From: JAFGLZ01 sp964390905
Lineage (GTDB): Bacteria; Planctomycetota; Phycisphaerae; UBA1845; JAFGLZ01
Assembly: GCA_964390905.1 (NCBI GenBank)
Contig: CAYMLO010000022.1
Span: 17,032-81,031 of the forward strand
DNA: 64,000 nucleotides
Direction: 5' to 3'
The position numbers and the translations under genes were made by a program. The notes under the pieces were generated by a model, which was not told the origin of the DNA, ran no database searches, and worked only from the letters and a program-made list of their open reading frames with translations. Shown in pieces: positions 52,293-61,159 of the stretch (its first letter is position 1; every line of letters begins with the position of its first letter).

Positions 52293-52882
52293 GCCAGGCG
52301 GACCGTACTCCCGCGCCCAACGCTGCCAGCCGTTTCCCGGACCGGGCGGCCGAGTCTCTGGCCTTCGCGGGCGAACCCGTCGTCGCCACGACCCGGCTGG
52401 ACCGACTTGTCACGCTGATCCGCAAGTACGGGATCAACTGGGGCAGGAAGTACTCGCTGTGGCCGATGCCGTTCGGGACGGCCTGCTGCGCGATCGAGTT
52501 GATGGCGACGGCCGCCAGCCGGTTTGACGTCGCCCGGTTCGGCGCCGAGGCCATGCGGTTCACGCCCCGTCAGAGCGACGTGGTGATCTGTGCCGGGCGC
52601 GTCCCCATCAAGCTGATGCCCATCCTGCAGCGGATCTACATCCAGATGACCGAGCCGAAGTGGGTGATCTCGATGGGGGCATGTGCGTGCAGCGGCGGCG
52701 TGTTTGACACCTATGCCGTCGTGCAGGGCATCGATCAGTTCGTACCGGTGGACGTGTACGTGCCCGGATGTCCGCCGCGGCCGGAGCAGTTGTTGGAAGG
52801 AATCATGGCCATCCAGCGGATCGTCGAGCAGGAAGGCGTGACGCGAAGCGTCGACCGTCGGGGCCTGAGACTGACCGTGTGA
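52283..52882 (+). CDS. nuoB: NADH-quinone oxidoreductase subunit B (N2 cluster)
   Basis: 199 residues. The ligands of the terminal 4Fe-4S cluster N2 are present: the adjacent Cys pair in GTACCAIELMA, Cys in SMGACACSGGVFDTY and Cys in VYVPGCPPRPEQLL. The N-terminal ~50 residues (RTPAPNAASRFPDRAAE) form an extension. N2 passes electrons to quinone at the interface with NuoD and NuoH. nuoC begins just after the stop. Confidence 0.96.
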   Translation: MGLSQADRTPAPNAASRFPDRAAESLAFAGEPVVATTRLDRLVTLIRKYGINWGRKYSLWPMPFGTACCAIELMATAASRFDVARFGAEAMRFTPRQSDVVICAGRVPIKLMPILQRIYIQMTEPKWVISMGACACSGGVFDTYAVVQGIDQFVPVDVYVPGCPPRPEQLLEGIMAIQRIVEQEGVTRSVDRRGLRLTV

Positions 52883-52890
52883 GGACCGAA

Positions 52891-53442
52891 GTGTCGGATA
52901 CCGACCCACAACCCGATTGGGCCGTCGCGGTGAAGCGACTGCAGAGCACGTTCGCCGACGTGGATTTCGCGCCGGCTGAGCTGGTCTGCGACGAGCGCAA
53001 GCAGCGCGGGCAGATCTGTGTCCGCGTGCCGGTCGAGCGGCTGCAGGAGGTCATGCAGTTTCTGCATGACGACTCGGAGTGCGGGTTCGACATGCTCGTT
53101 GACGTGACGTGCGTGGACTACCTGAACTACCCGGACGCGACGGACCGGTTCGGGATGACGTATTCGCTGCTGTCGGTGAGGCTCAACCAGCGGCTGTGGG
53201 TCAAGTGTTTCGTCAATGACCCGGATCCCGAGGTGCCGTCGCTGACGGCCATCTGGAAAGGCGCGGACTGGCCGGAACGCGAGGTGTACGACCTGTTCGG
53301 GATACGGTTCACGGGCCATCCGGATCTCCGCCGGATCATGACGTGGGAGGGGTTCGCCAGCCATCCGCTGCGGAAGGACTACCCCCTGCAGGGGCGCGGC
53401 GAGCGAGAGGACTACCCGGTCTACGACCGGACAAGTGCATAG
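52891..53442 (+). CDS. nuoC: NADH-quinone oxidoreductase subunit C
   Basis: 183 residues from GTG 52891 with GAGG six bases upstream; GTG 52879, overlapping the nuoB stop, is an alternative. The 30-kDa subunit signature is intact: SLTAIWKGADWPEREVYDLFGIRFTGHPDLRRIMTWEGFASHPLRKDYPL. No cofactor; it supports the NuoD/NuoB core. It is separate from nuoD (nine-base gap), not fused as in enterics. Confidence 0.95.
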   Translation: MSDTDPQPDWAVAVKRLQSTFADVDFAPAELVCDERKQRGQICVRVPVERLQEVMQFLHDDSECGFDMLVDVTCVDYLNYPDATDRFGMTYSLLSVRLNQRLWVKCFVNDPDPEVPSLTAIWKGADWPEREVYDLFGIRFTGHPDLRRIMTWEGFASHPLRKDYPLQGRGEREDYPVYDRTSA

Positions 53443-53451
53443 AGAAGGACG

Positions 53452-54705
53452 ATGTCGGCACAACCCGAGGTCCCGACAACCCAGTTGGTGCAGGACGAGC
53501 CCGGCGGCGACCGGTGGACGCTGAATTTCGGTCCGCAGCATCCGGCCACGCACGGGACCTTGCACCTGAAGCTGGAGCTGGACGGGGAGCGGATCGTCCG
53601 ATGTGTCCCGGAAATCGGCTACCTACATTGCGGGTTCGAGAAGCTTGGCGAGCACCTGGATTACAACCAGTACGTCGTGGTCACGGACAGGATGAACTAC
53701 CTGTCGCCGGCGGCCAACAACCTGGCGTGGCATCACGCCTGCGAAACGCTCTTCGGCATCGACCTGACGCCGAGGTGCAAGGTTCTACGAACGCTGTTTG
53801 CCGAGCTCGCCCGCATCCTTGACCATTTCCTGTCGGTGGGCGCCGCAGCGCTGGACTTGGGAGCGTTGACGGCGTTCGTCTACGGGTTTAACGAACGCGA
53901 GATCATCTACGATTTGTTCGAAGAAGCCTGCGGGGCGCGGTTCACCGTGAGCATCAGCCGGGTCGGTGGGGTGTTTAGGGACATCCCGCCCGAGTGGCCC
54001 GGCGCGGTGAAAGAGAACCTGCCCCGGCTGGCCAAGTGCATCGACGAGTTGGAGGGGCTGCTGGTCAGCAACCGGATCTTCATCGAGCGAACCAAAGGCG
54101 TCGGGGTGGTCGGGCACGACGACGCCATCGACTGGTCGCTGACGGGGCCGGCGGCCCGGGCCAGCGGGGTGAAGCGCGACCTGCGCAAGGACGAGCCGTA
54201 CCTGTGCTTCGCGGAGAACTGGGACGGAAACGGGGCCTCGCCCGTGCCGTTCAAGGTGCCGATCGCGCAGGGCGGGGATTGCTACGCTAGGTTCCTCGTG
54301 CGGCTGGAGGAGATGCGGCAGAGCATCGAGATCATCCAGTTGCTGATCGACAACATCCCGCCGGGCGAGGTAAACGTGCTGCCGAACGAGAAGCTGCACC
54401 TGCCCGACAAGCGGGAGATCCACTTCTCGATCGAAGGGCTGATCCATCATTTCGAGATGGTGATGACCAACCGCGGGTTCACGCCGCCACTGGGCGAGGC
54501 CTACGGTGCGATGGAGGCGGCCAACGGCGAGTTGGGGTACTACATCGTCAGCGACGGCGGCCGATGTGCGTACCGGGCACGGTGCCGTCCGCCGAGTTTG
54601 ATGAACTACCAGGCGTTCCCCATGATGATCGAGGGGCACCAGATCAGCGACATCGTGGCGGTCCTGGGCAGCATGAACATCATCGCCGGAGAGCTGGACC
54701 GATAG
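53452..54705 (+). CDS. nuoD: NADH-quinone oxidoreductase subunit D
   Basis: 417 residues. The 49-kDa subunit motifs are clear: LNFGPQHPATHGTLHLKLELDGERI (His pair of the quinone site), IGYLHCGFEKLGE, DYNQYVVVTDRMNYLSPAANNLAW, ERTKGVGVV and GELGYYIVSDGGRCAYRARCRPPSLMNY. It descends from the nickel-binding hydrogenase large subunit but lacks the metal cysteines. Together with NuoB it forms the quinone-reduction site. nuoE starts 36 bases later. Confidence 0.96.
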   Translation: MSAQPEVPTTQLVQDEPGGDRWTLNFGPQHPATHGTLHLKLELDGERIVRCVPEIGYLHCGFEKLGEHLDYNQYVVVTDRMNYLSPAANNLAWHHACETLFGIDLTPRCKVLRTLFAELARILDHFLSVGAAALDLGALTAFVYGFNEREIIYDLFEEACGARFTVSISRVGGVFRDIPPEWPGAVKENLPRLAKCIDELEGLLVSNRIFIERTKGVGVVGHDDAIDWSLTGPAARASGVKRDLRKDEPYLCFAENWDGNGASPVPFKVPIAQGGDCYARFLVRLEEMRQSIEIIQLLIDNIPPGEVNVLPNEKLHLPDKREIHFSIEGLIHHFEMVMTNRGFTPPLGEAYGAMEAANGELGYYIVSDGGRCAYRARCRPPSLMNYQAFPMMIEGHQISDIVAVLGSMNIIAGELDR

Positions 54706-54741
54706 CGTGCCGGCCGCTGAGGCGATGACGAGACGACTGTA

Positions 54742-55323
54742 ATGGCTTGGAAAGCAGCAGATCGACAGAAGGACCCGATTCCCGAAGACGCCGCGCCGGC
54801 GCTGAGCGACGAGGCGAAGGCGAAGATCCGCGGGTTCCTGGAGCGTTACGAAGACCGCCGCGGTGCGCTGATCCCCGCGTTGCACGTGGCGCAGGAATCG
54901 GCGGGACATCTGTCGGTGCAGGTGATGAAGGAAGTGGCCGAGTGCCTGGGCATCAATCCGGCGGACGTGCTCGACACGACGTCCTTCTACACGCACTTCT
55001 GGACGCACGCCCGCGGCGAGAAGGTGATCGTGGTGTGCCGGAGCATCACGTGCCAGATGATGGGCGGCGATCAGGTGCTGGAGGCGGTGAAGCAGGCGCT
55101 GGGCATCGACGAGCACGAGACGACGCCCGACGGGAAGTACAGCCTGATCACGGAGGAGTGTCTGGCCGGCTGCGATCACGCGCCGTGTATGCTGATCGGC
55201 GAGCGATTGCACGAACGGGTCAAGCCGGAGGACGTGCCGGCGATCCTGGCCGACGCGGACAACGACAAGATCGACGTCCCGCGCAGTTACCTGTATGACG
55301 GGGTCAAGCCGGGCGAGGGCTGA
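54742..55323 (+). CDS. nuoE: NADH-quinone oxidoreductase subunit E (2Fe-2S)
   Basis: 193 residues. The 2Fe-2S ligands are visible: Cys in VVCRSITCQMMGG and Cys in EECLAGCDHAPCMLIG. The helical N-terminal part (GALIPALHVAQESAGHLSVQVMKEVAECLGI) is typical. It works with NuoF in NADH oxidation at the tip of the hydrophilic arm. Stop 55323, then a 51-base spacer to the likely nuoF GTG or 75 bases to its ATG. Confidence 0.95.
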   Translation: MAWKAADRQKDPIPEDAAPALSDEAKAKIRGFLERYEDRRGALIPALHVAQESAGHLSVQVMKEVAECLGINPADVLDTTSFYTHFWTHARGEKVIVVCRSITCQMMGGDQVLEAVKQALGIDEHETTPDGKYSLITEECLAGCDHAPCMLIGERLHERVKPEDVPAILADADNDKIDVPRSYLYDGVKPGEG

Positions 55324-55398
55324 TCGGCGTGGGGCGGCGTGCGAGCACGCCGCGTGTCGGTCGTGACGAGGTGAGTGGCGGCGTCGGTTGAGAGAGGA

Positions 55399-56745
55399 AT
55401 GGCGAAGTTCCAGCCCATCCTGACGCGGAACTACGGCGTGCCGAACTCGCGGTCTCTGGCGGTCTATCGCGAGCGCGGGGGCTATCAGGCGCTGGCCAAG
55501 GCGCTGGAGATGGGCCGCGAGGCCGTCGCAGCGGAGGTCAAGAAGGCCGAGCTCCGCGGCCGAGGCGGTGCGGGGTTCCCTGCCGGCGTGAAGTGGGGGT
55601 TCCTACCGCCGGACCGCGAGGTGACCTACTTGTGCGTCAACAGCGATGAAGCCGAGCCGCCGACGTTTAAAGATCGCACGCTGATCGAGAATGATCCACA
55701 CCAGCTCATCGAGGGAATCCTGATCACCGGGTACGCGACGCAGACCACGGTGGCCTACGTTTACATGCGGGCGGAGTTCCACAAGCAGTTTCATATCCTC
55801 CAGAAGGCCCTGGATGAGGCCTACAAGGCGGACCTCATCGGCCGCAAGATCATGGGGTCGGACTTCGCGATGGACGTCTACATCCATCGCGGGGCCGGGG
55901 CGTACGTATGCGGTGAGGAGACGGGCCTGATCGAATCGATCGAGGGCAAGCGGGGCTGGCCGCGGATCAAGCCGCCATTTCCGGCCGTCGCGGGGCTGTT
56001 CGGCAAACCAACGGTGATCAACAACGTCGAGACGGTCTGCTGTGTGAACCACATCGTCCTGGAAGGGGCCGATTGGTTCTGCAGCATCGGGCCGGAGGGC
56101 AGCAAGGGACCGAAGCTGTTTGCGGTCAGCGGACCGGTGCAGCGGCCCGGCGTCTACGAGGCGGCGATGGACATCACCGTTCGAGACCTGATCTACGGTG
56201 AGGACTTCGCCCAGGGCATGGTGGAGGGCGAGGAGCTACAGGGGGTGCTGCCGGGCGGGATCTCGATGGGGATTCTCCGGGCGGACGAGTTGGACTGCAA
56301 GTTGGACTTCGAGGACGTTCGCAAGTACGGCTTGCTGGGCCTGGGGACGGGTGCGGCGGTGGTGGTTCCGGCGCGGACGGATATCCGGACGGTGCTGCTG
56401 AACCTGGCGCGGTTCTATGCGCATGAATCGTGTGGACAGTGTACGCAATGTCGGGAAGGCACGGGCTGGATGGCGAAGATCGCCCAACGGATCGCTGACG
56501 GTGCCGGGCGGATCGAGGATCTAGACCTGCTGATCGACATCAGCAAGAACATGGGCATGATGCCAGGGTTGAACATCTGCGGGTTGAGCGATGGCGCGGG
56601 CTGGCCGATCCGCAGTGTCGTCGAGAAGTTCCGCAGCGAGTTGGAGGCCAAGATCAAGGCCCAGCCGGCCGGTGCGGCCGATCGGGCGTTGGCCGAGATT
56701 AACCCGGCCTACTACGCCGGAGCGGGCAAGGTTCGCGCGGAGTAG
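55399..56745 (+). CDS. nuoF: NADH-quinone oxidoreductase subunit F (NADH/FMN site)
   Basis: 448 residues from ATG 55399; an in-frame GTG at 55375 (GAGG three bases upstream) would add eight residues, and the choice is uncertain. The NADH-binding motif ELRGRGGAGFPAGVKW, the FMN site VNSDEAEPPTFKDR and CGEETGLIESIEGKRG, and the 4Fe-4S motif SCGQCTQCREGTGW are all present. It oxidises NADH and passes electrons through FMN to the cluster chain. A normal 30-base spacer leads to nuoG. Confidence 0.95.
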   Translation: MAKFQPILTRNYGVPNSRSLAVYRERGGYQALAKALEMGREAVAAEVKKAELRGRGGAGFPAGVKWGFLPPDREVTYLCVNSDEAEPPTFKDRTLIENDPHQLIEGILITGYATQTTVAYVYMRAEFHKQFHILQKALDEAYKADLIGRKIMGSDFAMDVYIHRGAGAYVCGEETGLIESIEGKRGWPRIKPPFPAVAGLFGKPTVINNVETVCCVNHIVLEGADWFCSIGPEGSKGPKLFAVSGPVQRPGVYEAAMDITVRDLIYGEDFAQGMVEGEELQGVLPGGISMGILRADELDCKLDFEDVRKYGLLGLGTGAAVVVPARTDIRTVLLNLARFYAHESCGQCTQCREGTGWMAKIAQRIADGAGRIEDLDLLIDISKNMGMMPGLNICGLSDGAGWPIRSVVEKFRSELEAKIKAQPAGAADRALAEINPAYYAGAGKVRAE

Positions 56746-56775
56746 CCTTGGGCGAGCAGTTGGGACGTTGGGACG

Positions 56776-58404
56776 ATGTCGACGATCATCATTGACGGCC
56801 GAGAAGTCGCATGCCGCGAAGGGATCAGCGTCCTGCAGGCTGCGCTCGATGCGGGGTTCAACATCCCCCACTACTGCTATCACCCGGGCCTGAGCATTGC
56901 GGCGTCGTGCCGGTTGTGCCTGATGGAAATCAAGATGCCGCACCCCAAGACGGGGGAGCTGGCGTGGTCTCCGAAGCTGACGCCGAGCTGTCAGATGCCC
57001 GTCAAGGACGGGATGGAAGTCCGGTTCGACAGCGACATGGTCAGGAACAACCAGCGGCACGTGATGGAGTATCTGCTGCTGAACCACCCGTTGGACTGCC
57101 CGGTGTGCGACCAGGCGGGCGAGTGTCTGCTGCAGGATTACGCGTTGCAGTTCGGGCACGCGACGTCGCGGATGGTGGACCCGAAACACAACAACCGCAA
57201 GAAGGACATTGGCCCGCACACGCTGTCGTATCAGGACCGGTGCATCATGTGCACGCGGTGTGTGCGGTTCTGCCGCGAGGTGGCGGGAACGGGCGAATTG
57301 TGTGTGGTGAACCGAGGCCACAAGAACGAGATCGACGTCTTCCCCGGCGTGCCATTGGTCAATAAGCTGCAAGGCAACGTGGTCGACGTTTGCCCGGTCG
57401 GCTCGATGCTGGACAAGAATTTCCTGATGACCCAGCGCGTGTGGTTCTTGAGCTCGGTCGAGAGCGTCTGCCCGATGTGCAGCCGGGGGTGCACGATCCG
57501 GATCGATCACAACCAGGGCAAGGTGTGGCGGATCAAGCCGCGGTTCAACCCGCACGTGAACGACTGGTGGATGTGCGATGACGGTCGGTTTTGCTGGCGC
57601 CAGATCTACGACGATCGGCGGCTGACGCAGGCGACGGTGAAACGCGGCGGGTCGAGCGCGCCGGTGGACTGGAAGGACGTACCGGGCATTGTCCGGAGCC
57701 ATTTCGAACGGGCCGGTCAGGTCGACGGCGGCAAGCAGGTGGGGGTGGCGATGTCCCCGTTCATGGCCTGCGAGGAGGCGTGGCTGCTGGGGTCGTTCAT
57801 CCGGGACGTGGCGCCCAACGCGATGTTCACCGTGATGCCGACGCCGACGGAGGGCGAGGACGAGGTGTTCCCGGTCGGTGCGACGCGCGAGCAGGCCAAG
57901 TTCATCATCAACGCCGAGAAGGCACCGAACCGAAAGGGCGTCGAGAAGATCGTCCTGGCTACGAGCGGGCGGCATGCGCCGTCCTTCGATGATTTCATCG
58001 CGGAGATCGGCAGCGGGCGGATCACGACGGCGTGGGTCGCCGCCGGTTCGCCCGAGCCCTGGACCGACAGCCAACTGATCAAGGCGGCGGAGCACCTGGA
58101 GGTCCTGGTGGTCCAGGACTACCTGCACGGGCTGCTGTCCGAGACGGCGCACGTCGTGTTGCCGATGTGCGCATGGGCGGAGCGGGAAGGATCGTTCATC
58201 AACGATCAGGGGCTGGTCCAACGATTCCAGCGGGCCGTGCTCCCGCCGGACGGACTGGTTCAGGACGGTCAGTACCTGTTCGAGCTGGCCGGCCATCGCG
58301 GCGTGTACAACGCCGGTCGCGTTCGGGAAATGATGGCTGAGGCGGGCATATCGGAGTTCGGCGCGATCTGTGAGGCGCCGGCCGCGCCCGCGCATGCGCA
58401 TTAG
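56776..58404 (+). CDS. nuoG: NADH-quinone oxidoreductase subunit G
   Basis: 542 residues. The N-terminal 2Fe-2S domain (PHYCYHPGLSIAASCRLCLME) is followed by the 4Fe-4S set (HPLDCPVCDQAGECLLQD, then DRCIMCTRCVRFCREVAGTGEL) and an additional cluster domain (CPMCSRGCTIRID). The remainder resembles a shortened molybdopterin-oxidoreductase fold without cofactor. At 542 residues it is shorter than the ~900-residue enteric form, as in several anaerobic lineages. The stop codon TAG (58402-58404) is part of a G-rich tag, and the spacer to nuoH is 58 bases. Confidence 0.93.
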   Translation: MSTIIIDGREVACREGISVLQAALDAGFNIPHYCYHPGLSIAASCRLCLMEIKMPHPKTGELAWSPKLTPSCQMPVKDGMEVRFDSDMVRNNQRHVMEYLLLNHPLDCPVCDQAGECLLQDYALQFGHATSRMVDPKHNNRKKDIGPHTLSYQDRCIMCTRCVRFCREVAGTGELCVVNRGHKNEIDVFPGVPLVNKLQGNVVDVCPVGSMLDKNFLMTQRVWFLSSVESVCPMCSRGCTIRIDHNQGKVWRIKPRFNPHVNDWWMCDDGRFCWRQIYDDRRLTQATVKRGGSSAPVDWKDVPGIVRSHFERAGQVDGGKQVGVAMSPFMACEEAWLLGSFIRDVAPNAMFTVMPTPTEGEDEVFPVGATREQAKFIINAEKAPNRKGVEKIVLATSGRHAPSFDDFIAEIGSGRITTAWVAAGSPEPWTDSQLIKAAEHLEVLVVQDYLHGLLSETAHVVLPMCAWAEREGSFINDQGLVQRFQRAVLPPDGLVQDGQYLFELAGHRGVYNAGRVREMMAEAGISEFGAICEAPAAPAHAH

Positions 58405-58427
58405 GGTTTAAGGGCTAGGGTCTGGGG
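58404..58427 (+). repeat. G-rich tag at nuoG stop codon (G-quadruplex-type)
   Basis: G-tracts at 58404-58406, 58412-58414, 58418-58420 and 58424-58427 with loops TTTAA, CTA and TCT. The first G is the last base of the stop codon. It lies within the nuo operon, 36 bases before the nuoH start. Confidence 0.75.
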
Positions 58428-58462
58428 TCTGAAGCCTGAGGCCTGACGCCCGTGACGATGAG

Positions 58463-59668
58463 ATGCTGGCGAACATCATTACGGACATCCTGACTGACGC
58501 GGATCTGGGGTTTCCGATCCTCCTGATGGCGGTGCTGATCGCCATCTTCATGACGATCGTGGCCTACTCGACGTTCTACGAGCGGAAGGTGGCGGCCTGG
58601 ATCCAGGATCGGTACGGACCGAACCGCGCCGGGCCCAAGGGACTGCTGCAGCCGGTGGCGGACGGGCTGAAGTTCTTCGTCAAGGAGGATTTTCTGCCCG
58701 ACCACGCGGACAAGGCGCTGTTCATCTTGGCGCCGGGGTTGGGGTTCGTGGTGGCGCTGCTGGGAATCGCGGTGATCCCGTGGGGCGGGGAGCTGGAGTG
58801 GTTCGGCAGCGACCGGATCCCGGTGCAGGTGGCCAGCATCGACATCGGGCTGGTGTATCTGCTGGCCGTGGGGGCGATGAGCGTCTACGCGGTGGCGCTC
58901 GGTGCGTGGGCGAGCAATAACAAGTACTCCTTTTACGGCGGCATGCGTGCGGCGGCCCAGACACTCAGCTACGAGGTGCCGCTCGGCTTGGCGATCCTGG
59001 TGGCGGTGCTGGCGTCGGGGGCGCTGCGGCTGGAAGACATCGTCGCGAGCCAGGTGGCGTCGACGTGGAACGTCTTCCTGCATCCGGTGGCGTTCCTGTT
59101 GATGTTCACCTGTGTGCTGGCCGAGACGAACCGCCTGCCGTTCGATCTGGTCGAGTGCGAGCAGGAGCTGGTCGGGGGGTTCCATACCGAGTACAGCTCG
59201 ATGAAGTTCGCGCTGTTCTTCCTGGGTGAGTACGGCCACATGATCGTGAGCAGCGCGTTCATGGTGGCGCTGTTCCTGGGCGGGTGGCAGCCGGTGCCGT
59301 GGCTGGGGTGGCTGACGGAGTCGACGGCGTGGTGGGCCGTGATACTGCGGATCGGGATCTACTTCGGCAAGGTGGTGGTGTTTATCTTCATCTTCATGTG
59401 GATTCGTTGGACGCTGCCGCGGTTCCGATTCGACCAGCTGCTGCAATTGGCGTGGAAGGGGCTCGTGCCGGTGGGCTTGGCGTTGGTGGCGTGGGCGGGC
59501 GTGCTCGCTTACGCCGGAGGGACCGAGCCGCGGATGTTCGGGCCGCGAACCTACTGGGCGCCGGTGGGTGAGCTGCTGCTGCTGTTCTTCGGGATGATCC
59601 TGGTGCGGGCGGTCAGTCGACCGACGGGTCGCCAGGCGAACCTGCCGTCCGTGGCGGCTGCGAATTAG
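58463..59668 (+). CDS. nuoH: NADH-quinone oxidoreductase subunit H
   Basis: 401 residues with about eight membrane spans. Family motifs: ERKVAAWIQDRYGPNRAGPKGLLQPVADGLKFFVKEDF (the quinone-channel loop with charged Glu/Arg), LGAWASNNKYSFYGGMRAAAQTLSYEVPLGL, and ETNRLPFDLVECEQELVGGFHTEYSSMKFALFFLGEY. It forms the quinone chamber and couples the hydrophilic and membrane arms. A single TAGGGG remains after the stop, reminiscent of the G-rich tags but too short to count. nuoI starts seven bases later. Confidence 0.95.
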   Translation: MLANIITDILTDADLGFPILLMAVLIAIFMTIVAYSTFYERKVAAWIQDRYGPNRAGPKGLLQPVADGLKFFVKEDFLPDHADKALFILAPGLGFVVALLGIAVIPWGGELEWFGSDRIPVQVASIDIGLVYLLAVGAMSVYAVALGAWASNNKYSFYGGMRAAAQTLSYEVPLGLAILVAVLASGALRLEDIVASQVASTWNVFLHPVAFLLMFTCVLAETNRLPFDLVECEQELVGGFHTEYSSMKFALFFLGEYGHMIVSSAFMVALFLGGWQPVPWLGWLTESTAWWAVILRIGIYFGKVVVFIFIFMWIRWTLPRFRFDQLLQLAWKGLVPVGLALVAWAGVLAYAGGTEPRMFGPRTYWAPVGELLLLFFGMILVRAVSRPTGRQANLPSVAAAN

Positions 59669-59675
59669 GGGTCGT

Positions 59676-60296
59676 GTGCTAGACATGGCCGACTGGAAAG
59701 ACACGGACATCATCGAGATCAAAGAGCCCACGCTGGGGCCTGCGCAGATGATCTACCTGCCGGAGATCCTGGCGGGGATGAAGATCACGCTGAAGCACCT
59801 GTTCCGCAAGCGCAAGGGCCGTGACCGGTTCGTGTTGCAGTACCCCGAGGAGCGCCGGGAGGCGCCCGAGACGTACCAGCACGGCCAGAAGGCGGGCTTG
59901 AACCTGCGGAGCGACACGTATCGCGGGCTGCACCGGCTGAATCGCGACGAGAAGGGCAACGTGGCATGCGTGGCGTGCTTCATGTGCTCGACGGCGTGCC
60001 CGGCCAACTGCATCCACATCGAAGGCGGCGAGGCGCCGTGGGACTATCGCGAGAAGTACCCCGTGAAGTTCGAGATCGACGAACTGCGGTGCATCTACTG
60101 CGGGATGTGCGAGGAGGCCTGTCCCGTCAACGCGATCGAGCTGACGTACGAATATGACAAGGTCGGCAACAGCCGTGAGGAGATGGTGTTCGACAAGGAG
60201 GCGCTGTTGGCCGTCTACGATCGGACGAAAGGGCGCAAGCCCCGGCTGAATCCGCCGATTACGGGTTACGCGGATACCGGGCATCCGCAGGAGTAA
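59676..60296 (+). CDS. nuoI: NADH-quinone oxidoreductase subunit I
   Basis: 206 residues from GTG 59676 (AGGGG four bases upstream); ATG 59685 is the alternative. Two 4Fe-4S ferredoxin motifs: CVACFMCSTACPANC and CIYCGMCEEACPVNA. They relay electrons from NuoG to NuoB. The ends (QYPEERREAPETYQHGQ; RKPRLNPPITGYADTG) are typical of NuoI. After the TAA stop the sequence enters the G-rich tag and a long hairpin before nuoJ. Confidence 0.95.
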   Translation: MLDMADWKDTDIIEIKEPTLGPAQMIYLPEILAGMKITLKHLFRKRKGRDRFVLQYPEERREAPETYQHGQKAGLNLRSDTYRGLHRLNRDEKGNVACVACFMCSTACPANCIHIEGGEAPWDYREKYPVKFEIDELRCIYCGMCEEACPVNAIELTYEYDKVGNSREEMVFDKEALLAVYDRTKGRKPRLNPPITGYADTGHPQE

Positions 60297-60333
60297 GGGA
60301 TAGGGTTCAGGGGTCAGGGATCGGGGTTTAGGG
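60297..60333 (+). repeat. G-rich tag immediately after nuoI stop (G-quadruplex-type)
   Basis: Six G-tracts (60297-60299, 60303-60305, 60310-60313, 60317-60319, 60323-60326, 60331-60333) with loops ATA, TTCA, TCA, ATC and TTTA. The first tract begins at the base after TAA. More tracts than needed, so several quadruplex registers are possible. Confidence 0.8.
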
Positions 60334-60393
60334 TTTGCAGGTCAGTCGTGTTGATCGAGCAACGAAGACTTAAGCCCTGACCCCTGAACCCTA
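60301..60393. repeat. Perfect 19-bp inverted repeat between nuoI and nuoJ
   Basis: Bases 60301-60319 (TAGGGTTCAGGGGTCAGGG) and 60375-60393 are exact inverted copies with a 55-base loop. In the transcript this can form a strong stem that competes with the quadruplex in the left arm. It lies inside the operon, so it could act as a processing or attenuation point between subunits. Confidence 0.85.
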
Positions 60394-60418
60394 AACCCTA
60401 GCTGAGAGTGAGCTGAGC

Positions 60419-61159
60419 TTGACGAGTTTCCTGGGCTATCTGTTGTTCTACCTGGTGCCGGTGATCGGCGGGATCGCCGTGTACCTGGCCATGCCCGGCG
60501 ATCGTCGCGTGGGGCGGGTCGTTCCCGTGGTCCTGGGAGCGGTTGCGATCGGTGCGATGGTGGCGGTCCTGGCGAAGGGGCTGGGGCACAGCCAGGTGAT
60601 GTTCTACGTGTTGGCGATCTTGTCGGTGATCGGGGCGGCCCGGGTCGTGACGCATCGCAAGCCGGTCTACTCGGCGGTCTACTTCTTGCTGCTGGTCGTG
60701 AGCGTGGCGGGAATCGCCCTGCTGACGGGGGCGGAGTATCTGGCGGCGGCGCTCGTGATCATCTACGCCGGTGCGATCCTGGTGACATATGTGTTCGTGA
60801 TCATGCTCGCCCAGCAGGCGCGACCGCCGGCCTACGACACGCAGGCGCGGGAGCCGCTGTTTGCCGTCTTGGCCGGGTTCATTCTGATTGCCAGCCTGGC
60901 CGGTGTAATGGTGACCAGCCGGAGCATCTCGGCCATCGGGGGGACCCCTGCGGGCGGGGCCGTCGCGGACGAGCCCGCGCGGGCCGCGGTCAAGAGCTGG
61001 AGCAACACGCTGGCGTTGGGGACGGAGCTGATGACGAGCTACGCGGTGGCGTTCGAGGCCGCCGGCGTGCTCTTGTTGGTGGGCATCATCGGAGGAATCG
61101 CCCTGGCCACGCGACGGCTGGCCGGACCGTCGGACGAGACGTCCGGGGGGGGTGCATGA
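60419..61159 (+). CDS. nuoJ: NADH-quinone oxidoreductase subunit J
   Basis: 246 residues from a TTG at 60419 (weak site, so the exact start is uncertain). Five membrane spans. Conserved YFLLLVVSVAGIALLTGAEYLAAALVIIYAGAILVTYVFVIMLAQ contains the Tyr-Ala-Gly turn of the third span. Part of the proton-conducting membrane arm. Overlaps nuoK by four bases. Confidence 0.92.
   Translation: MTSFLGYLLFYLVPVIGGIAVYLAMPGDRRVGRVVPVVLGAVAIGAMVAVLAKGLGHSQVMFYVLAILSVIGAARVVTHRKPVYSAVYFLLLVVSVAGIALLTGAEYLAAALVIIYAGAILVTYVFVIMLAQQARPPAYDTQAREPLFAVLAGFILIASLAGVMVTSRSISAIGGTPAGGAVADEPARAAVKSWSNTLALGTELMTSYAVAFEAAGVLLLVGIIGGIALATRRLAGPSDETSGGGA

Noticed and set aside
56521..58401. Long open frame antisense to nuoG, and similar antisense frames over leuA, the 16.9-20 kb genes and nuoL
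   Set aside because: They mirror real genes in a GC-rich genome and have composition typical of antisense frames (Arg/Ala/Pro-rich, no recognisable motifs); the sense genes have clear family motifs and ribosome binding sites.
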